A stretch of 64,000 bases of DNA from Streptomyces sp. NBC_00568 (GTDB taxonomy: Bacteria; Actinomycetota; Actinomycetes; Streptomycetales; Streptomycetaceae). This document shows positions 55,277 to 63,190 of this stretch, one piece after another. The stretch covers positions 3,463,001 to 3,527,000 of the forward strand of contig NZ_JAPENW010000001.1 in the NCBI RefSeq assembly GCF_026341855.1, given 5' to 3'. The translations under genes were made by a program, and so were the position numbers. A model generated the notes under the pieces. The model did not search any database and was not told the DNA's origin. It was given only the letters and a program-made list of their open reading frames with translations. Numbering within the stretch: the stretch's first letter is position 1; every line of letters begins with the position of its first letter.

Positions 55277-57784
55277 TCAGGAGTTGCCGAACGCGTCGCG
55301 CAGCCGCATCTCGTTGAAGCCGTTGCCGTCGTAGTCGTCCGAGTACGTCAGCGCGAGCCGGCCGTTCGAGGCGACGGCCACGGCAGGGCCGCCCTGGCCG
55401 CCGCCGGTCACCACGTTCATCCGGGTGGCGGGGAACCTGCCGGTCGTCGTGCCGTCGGCGTTGAAGCCGCGGGCCCACACGTCGTCCTGGCCCGCGTACA
55501 GGGTGGCCGGGTTGCCGACGAGCACGTCGAAGGCCTCCTTCCACGCGACGACGAAGGTGCCGTCGTCGGCGACCGTGACATCGGCGTCCGCCTGGTCGGA
55601 GATCGGTCGCTTGCCGTCGACGTAGGGGCCGGGGCCCGTGTCAGCGGTGCCGTCCTCGGTGGTCCGCCGGTCCGCCGCCGCGGGAGTTCCGGTCGCCGAG
55701 AAGAAGCGCTGGTTGATCCGCTGCGGCCGCACCAGTGTGCCGGTGCCCGTGGTGTACTCGTCCGTCCAGGCCACGACGAACCGACCGTCGCCCGTGGATG
55801 CCACGGCGGGCTTGGTCTGCTGTCCGTCGGTGAGGGAGTTGCCCACCTTGCGGGCCACGGAGAAGCCGCCCGAGGTGTTCAGCTTGGCTACACCGATGTT
55901 GAGGCCGCCGTTGCCGTCCGCGTCCTCCTCCCAGGCGATCACGGTGTTCCCGGCGTCGTCGATCGCCGCGTCGGGTCGGCGGTTCGATCCGGCGGCACCG
56001 GAGTTGATCGTGCTGACCTGGACATCCTGGTAGCGCAGCGCACCGGTCGGGGACCAGCTGCTCGCGTACACCTGGTTGAGGGTCGAGCCGTCGGCCGTGC
56101 TCTCCCAGGCGACGCTGTAGGAACCGTCGCCGGCCACCGCGACCGTCGGCCGCAGCTGGTCTCCGTCACCGGAGGCGTGCGGGCGCGGCAGGGTGGTGAC
56201 CGTGCCGTCCGGGGTCACCTTGCGCACCGCGATGTCGGCGTACTTGTTGCCGTCGTCGTCCTTGGCCCACACGACGATCGCGTTGCCCTGGTCGTCCACG
56301 CCGACGTCGGGCTTCTGGTGCGACCAGGTCGTGCCGGTACCGGTGTTGCCGTTGCTCAGCAGCTTCTCGTCCCACAGCGGCGCACCGTCCTTGTACAGGC
56401 GCAGGTACACGTCGGTGCCCAGCTCGCTGTCCGAGGAGTCGTGCCGGTCGCCCTGCTCGTAGGCCACCGCGGTGTAGACGGACGAGGTGCCGCCGGAGGC
56501 GATGGCGCTGTAGTGCTGGTCGCCGTTCGCGTTCACGTTGACCCGGGAGTAGTGCTGGGACGTCGAGCCGTACTTCGCGGCGTCGAGGTCGACCGCGCTC
56601 GCGCGTATTTTGTTGAAGTTGGCGACGTAGGCCTGGTAGGTGCCCGCGTCGTCGATGCGCAGAATCGTCTCGTCGTTCGTCTTCAGCGAGCCCGCGGTCC
56701 AGTTGTGGGAGCCCGTGTACACGTGCTGGACCTGGGTGCCGTCGCTCTTCTTCCACTCCGTCAGCAGGTACTTGGAGTGGGTGGTGCCGTGGTTGCAGGA
56801 GGACCCTGCCGCGGTCTTGTAGCGGCAGCCGCCGGGGCGGTTGCCGTAGGCCGCGATGTCGAGGGCGGTCAGGTCGTTGATGCCGTCGTTGCCGCCGCCG
56901 TCACTGAGGTCGCGGGCGTTCGCGTCGACGCTGCATCCCTGGGACCGCTTCGTCGCCAGGGCGTCGTAGACGGCCGGGCGGGTGGTCCGCTGGTCGAGTT
57001 CGGCGGCCGAGATCCTGATCTTTCCGTCGATCGAGCAGTCGACCTGGTCGATGAACGAGGCGAGGATGTCGGCGTTGCCGTAGTGGGAGGCGTCCGAGGC
57101 GGTGTCGCGCGGGGAGAAGTACGCCTCGACCGGGGAGGTCGGGTCGCCGGTGGTGTAGTCGTACGTCGTGTGCAGGCTGTCGCCGGCGTGCCTGACCTGG
57201 TCGTTGAAGTGCGCGCGGTACCGGGAGGCGAGGGTCGCGTTGCCGGACACGACGACCGCGTTGTTGATCTCGCCGTCCTGGCCGCCCGCGAGGTTCTGAG
57301 AGCCCTGCCAGACGACGTTCTTGCGTCCGTCGGTGAGCGAGTCGAACACGAGGTACTTGTCGTGGTCGATCGCCTTCGTGTCGCCCGAGCCGTTGCCCAG
57401 GCAGCCGCGGGAGCACCAGGTGAGGGTGGAGTCGCCGGTCAGCGCGAGGCTGTCCAGGTCGCTGCTGGGCTGGTTCGCCGACTCCGAGATGATGCGCAGC
57501 GTGACCCCGCGGCTCTGGGCGGCGGTGAGCTTCGCCCGCAGGCCCGAGCTGTTGAACCAGTACATGCCCATGTACAGGGTCGAGCCGGGGGCCGCGAGGT
57601 CGATCAGGTCGCCGACCGAGGTGTTGATCGAGGAGTCGTAGGTCGTGGGCTTGGGATACGTGAAGACCGAGGTGTAGTTCCCGGACACCACGGTCTCCGC
57701 CTGGGCGGTGGCCGGAGCGAGCAGGGTCGCGCCGAGAGCCAGGGGCGCGGCGAGCGCTGCTATCCGTCTCAAGTTTCTGCCCAT
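55277..57784 (-). CDS. Secreted phospholipase-D-like protein with repeat domain
   Basis: An 835-residue exported protein: signal peptide 1-29 (ATAQA site). The first 450 residues hold two HKD-type motifs of the PLD superfamily: His141-x-Lys143 with Asp148 (AIDHDKYLVFDSL) followed by VVWQGSQNL, and His336-x-Lys338 (HSKYLLTE) followed by HVYTGSHNWTAGS. The second has Glu where Asp is usual. The last half has about six repeats of the pattern P-x-V-A/G-V-D/A-x-x-G-x-x-V-V-A-W-E/K, a beta-propeller-like domain. PLD folds act on phosphodiesters such as lipids, DNA or polysaccharide phosphates. The start at 57784 has an AAGGAAA site; a longer frame to 57871 lacks one. Confidence 0.85.
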   Translation of the reverse strand: MGRNLRRIAALAAPLALGATLLAPATAQAETVVSGNYTSVFTYPKPTTYDSSINTSVGDLIDLAAPGSTLYMGMYWFNSSGLRAKLTAAQSRGVTLRIISESANQPSSDLDSLALTGDSTLTWCSRGCLGNGSGDTKAIDHDKYLVFDSLTDGRKNVVWQGSQNLAGGQDGEINNAVVVSGNATLASRYRAHFNDQVRHAGDSLHTTYDYTTGDPTSPVEAYFSPRDTASDASHYGNADILASFIDQVDCSIDGKIRISAAELDQRTTRPAVYDALATKRSQGCSVDANARDLSDGGGNDGINDLTALDIAAYGNRPGGCRYKTAAGSSCNHGTTHSKYLLTEWKKSDGTQVQHVYTGSHNWTAGSLKTNDETILRIDDAGTYQAYVANFNKIRASAVDLDAAKYGSTSQHYSRVNVNANGDQHYSAIASGGTSSVYTAVAYEQGDRHDSSDSELGTDVYLRLYKDGAPLWDEKLLSNGNTGTGTTWSHQKPDVGVDDQGNAIVVWAKDDDGNKYADIAVRKVTPDGTVTTLPRPHASGDGDQLRPTVAVAGDGSYSVAWESTADGSTLNQVYASSWSPTGALRYQDVQVSTINSGAAGSNRRPDAAIDDAGNTVIAWEEDADGNGGLNIGVAKLNTSGGFSVARKVGNSLTDGQQTKPAVASTGDGRFVVAWTDEYTTGTGTLVRPQRINQRFFSATGTPAAADRRTTEDGTADTGPGPYVDGKRPISDQADADVTVADDGTFVVAWKEAFDVLVGNPATLYAGQDDVWARGFNADGTTTGRFPATRMNVVTGGGQGGPAVAVASNGRLALTYSDDYDGNGFNEMRLRDAFGNS

Positions 57785-58222
57785 CAGTTTCCTTTTGTTC
57801 GGGGCCTGTTCGAATCGATCACACCCTATAGACAGGCGTGGACCGCTCTTCGCTCGATGTCTGGCACGCATGGCCTCTCGGCCCGGTCGGTCATGGCCGT
57901 GCGGGCCGCGGCGGCGTGGGCGCGGATCGCCGCGGATGCGGGGACTCCCCCGGGTACGTCGCTCCGGACGCCCCCTCCGCGGGCCACCGCCCTCCCCCGG
58001 TCCGTCCGCCCCCGGACCACCGGCACGAGAGCCCCGTGGCGCCGGGCGCCCTCCGCGGGCGTGGCCCGGATCACAGCGTCAGGTGCGGGAGCGGCGGAAT
58101 GCGGCGCCCGGCGAGGCGGTTGAAGCGGGCAGGCAGTCGATGCATGTGCACATACCGCACGGGATCTCCTGCCCCGCCGACCGCACGACGTCATACCGAC
58201 CACCCCTCCGAGGAGCCCCCAC
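57785..58222. other. Intergenic region between divergent PLD-like and OYE genes
   Basis: A 438-bp gap between two divergent genes. I see no convincing protein gene, hairpin or operator. The frames crossing it have no start-site support or family motif. The rightmost bases hold a GAGGAG site for the OYE gene. Confidence 0.5.
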
Positions 58223-59344
58223 GTGACGACTGACGCCGCGTCCCGCGCAGCCGAGATCCTTGCCCGTCCCGTCTCCCTGAACGGCCTGACCGTCCCGAAC
58301 CGGATCGCGATGGCGCCGATGACCCGGCAGTTCTCGCCGGGCGGCGTACCGGGGGAGGACGTGGTCGGTTACTACTCCCGCCGCGCCGCCGCGGGCGTGG
58401 GCCTCATCGTGACCGAGGGCACCTACGTCGGCCACGACTCGGCCGGGCAGAGCGACCGGGTGCCGCGTTTCCACGGTGAGGACCAGCTGGCCGGATGGGC
58501 GAAGGTCGCCGACGCCGTGCACGCGGCGGGCGGCACGATCGTGCCCCAGCTCTGGCACATCGGCATGGTGCGCAGCGCGGGCGAGCCGCCGTTCGCGGAC
58601 GCCCCGCCGGTCGGCCCCTCCGGCATCGGCTCCGAGGGTGCCGAGGTCACCGGCAGGGCCATGACCCAGCAGGACCTCGACGACGTCATCGAGGCGTTCG
58701 CGAAGGCCGCGGCGGACGCGGAGCGCATAGGCTTCGACGGTGTCGAACTGCACGGCGCCCACGGCTACTTGATCGACCAGTTCCTGTGGTCCGGCACCAA
58801 CCGGCGCGAGGACGCGTACGGTGGCGACCCGGTGGCCCGTACGAAGTTCGCGGCGGAGATCGTCGCGGCGGTGCGTGCCGCCGTCTCGCCCGAGTTCCCC
58901 GTCCTCTTCCGCTACTCGCAGTGGAAGCAGCAGGCCTACGACGCCCGCCTCGCCGAGACCCCGGAAGAGCTGGACGCGATCCTCGCCCCGCTGGCGGCGG
59001 CCGGAGTGGACGCCTTCCACGCCTCCACGCGCCGCTACTGGCTGCCCGAGTTCGACGGTTCCGACCTCAACCTCGCCGGCTGGACGAAGAAGCTGACGGG
59101 CAAGCCCTCCATCACCGTCGGCTCGGTCGGCCTGGACGGCGACTTCATCAAGGCCTTCCAGGGTGAGGGTTCCGCAGTCAAGGGCATCGACGACCTGCTC
59201 GACCGCATGGAGCGCGACGAGTTCGACCTCGTCGCCATCGGCCGCGCGCTGCTCCAGGACCCCGAGTGGGCGGCGAAGGTCCTGGCCGGACGTTTCGAGG
59301 ACCTGGCCCCCTACGACGCGGCGGCGCTGCGCTCGCTCAGCTGA
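58223..59344 (+). CDS. Old yellow enzyme-family NADH:flavin oxidoreductase
   Basis: A 373-residue TIM-barrel FMN reductase of the OYE family. Signatures: LTVPNRIAMAPMTRQFSPGG at the start, HAAGGTIVPQLWHIGMVRS, ELHGAHGYLIDQFLWSGTNR with the catalytic Tyr/His region, REDAYGGDPVARTKF and VAIGRALLQDPEWAAKV with the FMN phosphate site. Start GTG with GAGGAG 9 nt upstream. Such enzymes reduce activated alkenes and nitro compounds; the natural substrate is unknown. It stands alone and is closed by a hairpin. Confidence 0.92.
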   Translation: MTTDAASRAAEILARPVSLNGLTVPNRIAMAPMTRQFSPGGVPGEDVVGYYSRRAAAGVGLIVTEGTYVGHDSAGQSDRVPRFHGEDQLAGWAKVADAVHAAGGTIVPQLWHIGMVRSAGEPPFADAPPVGPSGIGSEGAEVTGRAMTQQDLDDVIEAFAKAAADAERIGFDGVELHGAHGYLIDQFLWSGTNRREDAYGGDPVARTKFAAEIVAAVRAAVSPEFPVLFRYSQWKQQAYDARLAETPEELDAILAPLAAAGVDAFHASTRRYWLPEFDGSDLNLAGWTKKLTGKPSITVGSVGLDGDFIKAFQGEGSAVKGIDDLLDRMERDEFDLVAIGRALLQDPEWAAKVLAGRFEDLAPYDAAALRSLS

Positions 59345-59372
59345 CCGGCTCCCCCGTACGGGGGCAGGGGGG

Positions 59373-59408
59373 AGGGACGGCGCCCGCTACTCCGCGGGCG
59401 CCGTCCCT
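59373..59408. terminator. Terminator between convergent OYE and DUF397 genes
   Basis: A perfect 15-bp stem (59373-59387 with 59394-59408) and a 6-nt loop. Confidence 0.85.
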
Positions 59409-59427
59409 TTTCGCTGCCCCGCGCCGG

Positions 59428-59694
59428 TCAGCCGGTGGTGCGGAGATGGCCGACGAAGGCGGCCCAGGCTTCGGCCCCGAAGGTGATCGCGGGGCCGGGG
59501 TTCTTGGAGTCCCGGACGGGGACGAGCGTGGGGTGGCCTTCGGCGACCTCCAGGCAATCGCCGCCGCTCGCTCCGCTGTATGTGGACTTGCGCCAGCGAG
59601 CGACCTCCAGGCAGTTTCCGCCGTCCCCGCCGCTGTAGCTGGACTTGTACCAAGCTGCGGCGCTCAGATCGTGCTCATGGGCCTTGTTCTCCAT
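59428..59694 (-). CDS. DUF397 protein with duplicated motif
   Basis: An 88-residue DUF397 protein, the partner class of XRE/DUF5753 regulators. The DUF397 opening motif occurs twice in tandem: AAWYKSSYSGGDGGNCLEVA (residues 13-32) and RWRKSTYSGASGGDCLEVAE (33-52). A typical single-copy DUF397 protein is about 60 residues, so this one is longer by the repeat. The end VPVRDSKNPGPAITF and AWAAFVGHL is the usual tail. It overlaps the regulator gene upstream by 20 nt and is translationally linked. Pairs like this control development and stress in actinomycetes. Confidence 0.9.
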   Translation of the reverse strand: MENKAHEHDLSAAAWYKSSYSGGDGGNCLEVARWRKSTYSGASGGDCLEVAEGHPTLVPVRDSKNPGPAITFGAEAWAAFVGHLRTTG

Positions 59695-60517
59695 GCTCGC
59701 AATCCTCCGCCACGGATTCGATCAGAGCCAGGGAATCGTGCGGGGAAAGCGCCGAAGCCTGGAGGAGGTTGAACGTGAGGATGTGGCGGGTGACGGTCGC
59801 CGGGTCGTCCAGCAGCTTCCCCATGTTTGGCGCATCCACGAAGGACAGCGGGGGCGCGTCAAGGAACTCCATGAGCTTCAGGGATCCGTGCATCGACGCG
59901 TGAGCCCCCGTGCCGAACGGCAGCACCTGCACGATGATCCGGTGTGCCTTGGCCAGGCCCGTCACATGGCGGAGCGCCTCCGCCATCACCGGCCCGCCCC
60001 CGACCCGTCGCTGTAACACGGCCTCGTCTACAACCACCCACAACAACGGCGTTGTTGGATCGTCGATGAGATGCGCACGCTCCAAGCGTGCTGCCACCAG
60101 TGCGGCGATCTCCGCATCGGGCGCTGTCGGCGAGTACGCGCGGAAGACCGCTTCCGCGTACCCCTCGGTCTGCAAGAGCCCCGGGATCAGCAGCGTCGAG
60201 TACTCCCTGATCGCCGAAGCGACCGCCTCCGCCTCCGCCGCCTCGGCGAAGTGGTCCGGGTACTTGGACCTGGCCAGGGCCTTGCAGTTGCGCTCGAAGA
60301 ACCCGTTGGTCCCCAGGATCTCGTCCAGCTGGACGGCGTATTCGAGGTGCAGGCGGCGGGTCCCGGACTCCAGTTGGCCGATGAACGAACCGCTGACGAA
60401 GAGCGGTTCGCCCAACTCGGCCTGGCTGAGGCCGGCGTTCTCGCGGGCGTGCCGCAGCTCCGCACCGATCATGGCGCGCGGCGAGGAGGACGGATCGAGG
60501 TCCTTCGGTCCGGGCAT
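59675..60517 (-). CDS. XRE-family regulator with DUF5753 domain
   Basis: A 280-residue DNA-binding protein. The helix-turn-helix reads GAELRHARENAGLSQAELGE, PLFVSGSFIGQLESGTRRLH, followed by the DUF5753 ligand-binding domain (about 95-265) with ALLIPGLLQTEGYAEAV-like and RRVGGGPVMAEALRHVTGLA blocks typical of the class. Its gene overlaps the DUF397 partner by 20 nt. Such pairs act in repressor/toxin-like or sporulation regulation (for example BldB/WhiJ-like pairs). Its operator is unknown. The start ATG at 60517 follows a GGGAG site, and it is divergent from two tiny genes. Confidence 0.9.
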   Translation of the reverse strand: MPGPKDLDPSSSPRAMIGAELRHARENAGLSQAELGEPLFVSGSFIGQLESGTRRLHLEYAVQLDEILGTNGFFERNCKALARSKYPDHFAEAAEAEAVASAIREYSTLLIPGLLQTEGYAEAVFRAYSPTAPDAEIAALVAARLERAHLIDDPTTPLLWVVVDEAVLQRRVGGGPVMAEALRHVTGLAKAHRIIVQVLPFGTGAHASMHGSLKLMEFLDAPPLSFVDAPNMGKLLDDPATVTRHILTFNLLQASALSPHDSLALIESVAEDCEHGEQGP

Positions 60518-60632
60518 GGCAACTCCCTGTCACACAGGTGGGGTTGTTGGAGCGCCGTCTCTGGCCAGGTTAGAGGGGTGATGGCCACGCTGGGTGGTGA
60601 ATGCGAACACTCAGCGTGGAGGGATCGGTGCG

Positions 60633-60869
60633 ATGGAGATGACGTCGAGTAAGCGCGTACGGCCGACGGAGGAGATCGTGGAGGAGCTGCGGGCGGCGCT
60701 GACCGGAGTCGGTGTGGTGCTGCCGTCCCTGCGGGTCGATCCGGTGACCGGCGCGAGCGACGAGCCGTTCGCCCTGGTGGCGCTCGGCCGCTGCAACGTG
60801 GGCACCGCGCGGCGGCTGACCGAGGTGCTGCGCGGGTGCGACGTGCGGGACGGCGGTGGCGACGCGTGA
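60633..60869 (+). CDS. Small hypothetical protein, 78 residues
   Basis: A short protein that is common next to XRE/DUF397 loci but has no named function I recognise. It reads KRVRPTEEIVEELRAALTGV, then VVLPSLRVDPVTGASDEPF and ALVALGRCNVGTARRLTEVL. The mix of charged helices and a hydrophobic strand suggests a compact alpha/beta fold. The ATG has GGAGGGATC upstream. Its last four bases overlap the next gene (GTGA), so the two are co-translated. Confidence 0.75.
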   Translation: MEMTSSKRVRPTEEIVEELRAALTGVGVVLPSLRVDPVTGASDEPFALVALGRCNVGTARRLTEVLRGCDVRDGGGDA

Positions 60870-61066
60870 GCGAGGAGTACGCGATCGACGTGCGGGACGG
60901 CCGGCTCGGCCAGGTGATGGGGCGCGAGGGCGGCTACGTACGACTGCGGGCGCCCGGCGGCGGATGCGAGTGGGACTGTCCTCCCGAGGCCCTGGGGGAG
61001 GCGCCGCCGGGGGAGGTGCTGCGGGCGCGGGTGAGGCGGCTCAACGCGGAGGGGCGCCTGCCGTGA
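60866..61066 (+). CDS. Small hypothetical protein, 66 residues
   Basis: A very small protein that begins at a GTG overlapping the previous stop. It has an SEEYAIDVRDGRLGQVMGRE start, a GGYVRLRAPGGGCEWDCPPE middle with a Cys pair, and a VLRARVRRLNAEGRLP end. The YAIDVRDGRLGQVMG stretch looks like a beta-barrel-type strand pair. Its function is unknown; the pair with the 78-residue protein is a typical Streptomyces duplet. Confidence 0.75.
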   Translation: MSEEYAIDVRDGRLGQVMGREGGYVRLRAPGGGCEWDCPPEALGEAPPGEVLRARVRRLNAEGRLP

Positions 61067-61127
61067 CCGCGGGGCGGGGGAACGGCCCGCCCCGGGGCCC
61101 TTCCCGGGCCTGCCCCGCCGATTCCCC

Positions 61128-61715
61128 CTACAGGTTGCCCATCGGCTCGATGTCGACCTTGACGGGTGTGCCCCAGATGCGGAGCACCTCGTAGTCGGTG
61201 AACTCGTGGACGAGGCGGTAGGCCATGCCGGGGCGGGGGGTCCTGCGCTCGGCGGCGAGGTAGCGCTCGGCTTCGTGGCGGTCGCGGCGGGGGGTGCCGC
61301 ACAGGTGCCACTCCTGGCCGGTCCAGACTTCCGGGAGCCAGCGCTGCTGGGGCTGGGGGCGGTCTCCCCGCACCCCGTAGCGGGACATCGCGCGGTCGGG
61401 GAGCTCGTCCGGGGCGGGCGCCCGGCCGTGCGTGTACGCGTCGTTGACCTCGGTGCGGCGGGCGGTGCGGCGGCGGGTCTCGCAGAGCAGGCAGCGGTCC
61501 GGGGCGCTCTCGTCCACCGGGCCGTTCGGATGCTCGGCGCAGCGAGTGGTCGGCGCCGCGGTCGTCACCGTCTCGTCGAGCAGGTCCAGGGCCCGCTTCA
61601 GGTCCGCCTTGACCTCGTGCAGCTTGGCGTCGGGGGTGTCGGCGTTCAGAGCGTCGCCGTGCTCCCCGAGCAGCCGCAGGGCGCGGCCTAGGGCGGTCAG
61701 CTGTGCGTGGTTCAT
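61128..61715 (-). CDS. Hypothetical protein with possible zinc site
   Basis: A 195-residue soluble protein that I do not recognise. The first 50 residues are helical (MNHAQLTALGRALRLLGEHG, LHEVKADLKRALDLLDE). A possible zinc-binding cluster follows: RCAEHPNGPVDESAPDRCLL, then C (CxEH...CxLC). The rest is beta-rich (RYGVRGDRPQPQQRWLPEVW, YRLVHEFTDYEVLRIWG). It ends 61 bp after the 66-residue gene, convergent. The start ATG is at 61715. Confidence 0.65.
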   Translation of the reverse strand: MNHAQLTALGRALRLLGEHGDALNADTPDAKLHEVKADLKRALDLLDETVTTAAPTTRCAEHPNGPVDESAPDRCLLCETRRRTARRTEVNDAYTHGRAPAPDELPDRAMSRYGVRGDRPQPQQRWLPEVWTGQEWHLCGTPRRDRHEAERYLAAERRTPRPGMAYRLVHEFTDYEVLRIWGTPVKVDIEPMGNL

Positions 61716-61761
61716 GGAACCAGCCTCGCACGCGCCACCGACAGTCCGGCCAGGACAGGTC

Positions 61762-63174
61762 CTAAACGGCGGCCTGTTCCGTGGCCTGTTCCGCCCGGCG
61801 GGCCGGTGTCACGCCGCCGAGGCCGAAGAAGTAGGTGGCCGTGAATCCGACGGCGTACCCCGTGAGCAGGCCGCCCGCGTAGATCGCCGCGGTCAGGGCG
61901 AGGCCCCGGTTGCCGGACAGCAGCGGGAACAGGGCCCAGCCCGAGGGTCCGATGGCCGTCGAGCCCACCTGGTCGCCCAGCATCGAGAAGAAGCCGATGA
62001 AGGCGCCGCCCGCCGCTCCGCCCGCGCACGCCGTGAGGAAGGGGCGGCCGAGCGGGAGGGAGACGCCGTAGATCAGAGGTTCGCCGACGCCGAGGAGACC
62101 GGCCGGGAGCGCCGACCTGATCGTCGTCCGCAGCGAGGTGTCGTGGCGCAGCCGGACGTACACCGCGAGGGCGGCGCCGACCTGGCCCGCGCCCGCCATG
62201 GCGAGGACGGGCAGCAGGACGGTGTAGCCCTGCTGCTCGATGAGCGTGGTGTGGATGGGGATGAGCGCCTGGTGCAGGCCGAGCATCACCAGGGGCAGGA
62301 ACAGCGCGCCCAGGACGAGCCCGGCGAAGGCGCCCGTGGTGGAGAGCAGCCAGTCCGCGGCCGTGCCGATGGCGGAGGACAGCTCACCGGCCACGTACAT
62401 CAGGGCGTACAGCGTCACCAGGCCGGTCAGCAGCACGGTGACGGTCGGGGTGACCAGGACGTCCAGGGTCGGCGGGACCCGGCGGCGGCACCACTTCTCC
62501 ACGTACGTCCCGAGGACGGCGGCGGCCAGGGCGCCCAGGACGCCGCCCTGGCCCGGGGCGAGGGTCACGCCGAGGACCGTCACCTTGGCGACTCCCGCGT
62601 ACACGACGACCGAGGCCACCGCGCCGCCCAGGATCGGTGTGCCGCCGAACTCCTTGGCCGTGTTGTAGCCGACGAAGACGGCGATCAGCGCCATGAATCC
62701 GGAGGCGATCGCGGTCAGCGCGGGGGTGAGGCCGGTCAGCAGGCCGAGGTTGATGAGCAGGCCGTTGAGGCCCGCGATCACCCCGCAGCCGATCAGGGCG
62801 GGGATCAGCGGCACGAAGATGTCCGCGATCCGCCGCAGGAGCAGTTTGAGCGGGGTGGCGTTGCGCCGGCTCCGGTCGGCCTTCAGCTCGGCGCCGCGCA
62901 GGGCGAGCCGGTCGGCCGTGGTCGTCAGCAGCGCCTCGAACTCCGGCGTGACGCGGGCGACCGTGCCGGGGCCCAGCACGATCTGGTAGGTGCCGTCGTC
63001 CGCGACCAGGCCGAGGACGGCGGGCAGGGCCCGCAGGCCGCCCTCGTCCACCAGGCTCCGGTCCCGCAGACCCAGCCGGAGCCGGGTCATGCAGTGGGCG
63101 ACGGAGAGGACGTTCGCGGGGCCGCCCACGAGGGGGAGGATCGCCGCTGCTGTGAGGGAGTCCGGTGTGCGCAC
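61762..63174 (-). CDS. murP: PTS EIIBC permease, probably MurNAc-specific (MurP)
   Basis: A 470-residue phosphotransferase permease with an N-terminal EIIB domain and an EIIC membrane domain. The phospho-Cys is Cys28 in AHCMTRLRLGL. EIIC has eight to ten helices, with the substrate loop seen as GVGEPLIYGVSLPLGRPFL, the conserved GEPLIYG of glucose-superfamily EIIC. A separate EIIA is needed from elsewhere. Its start is 16 nt from the murQ stop, which fits a murQ-murP operon for uptake of N-acetylmuramate released from peptidoglycan. GlcNAc or other sugars cannot be excluded. Confidence 0.87.
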   Translation of the reverse strand: MRTPDSLTAAAILPLVGGPANVLSVAHCMTRLRLGLRDRSLVDEGGLRALPAVLGLVADDGTYQIVLGPGTVARVTPEFEALLTTTADRLALRGAELKADRSRRNATPLKLLLRRIADIFVPLIPALIGCGVIAGLNGLLINLGLLTGLTPALTAIASGFMALIAVFVGYNTAKEFGGTPILGGAVASVVVYAGVAKVTVLGVTLAPGQGGVLGALAAAVLGTYVEKWCRRRVPPTLDVLVTPTVTVLLTGLVTLYALMYVAGELSSAIGTAADWLLSTTGAFAGLVLGALFLPLVMLGLHQALIPIHTTLIEQQGYTVLLPVLAMAGAGQVGAALAVYVRLRHDTSLRTTIRSALPAGLLGVGEPLIYGVSLPLGRPFLTACAGGAAGGAFIGFFSMLGDQVGSTAIGPSGWALFPLLSGNRGLALTAAIYAGGLLTGYAVGFTATYFFGLGGVTPARRAEQATEQAAV

Positions 63175-63190
63175 TCCCCGAGCGTGCTGG

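Noticed and set aside
57785..58222. Short protein genes between the PLD-like and OYE genes
   Set aside because: All frames are Pro/Arg/Gly-rich GC noise without ribosome sites.
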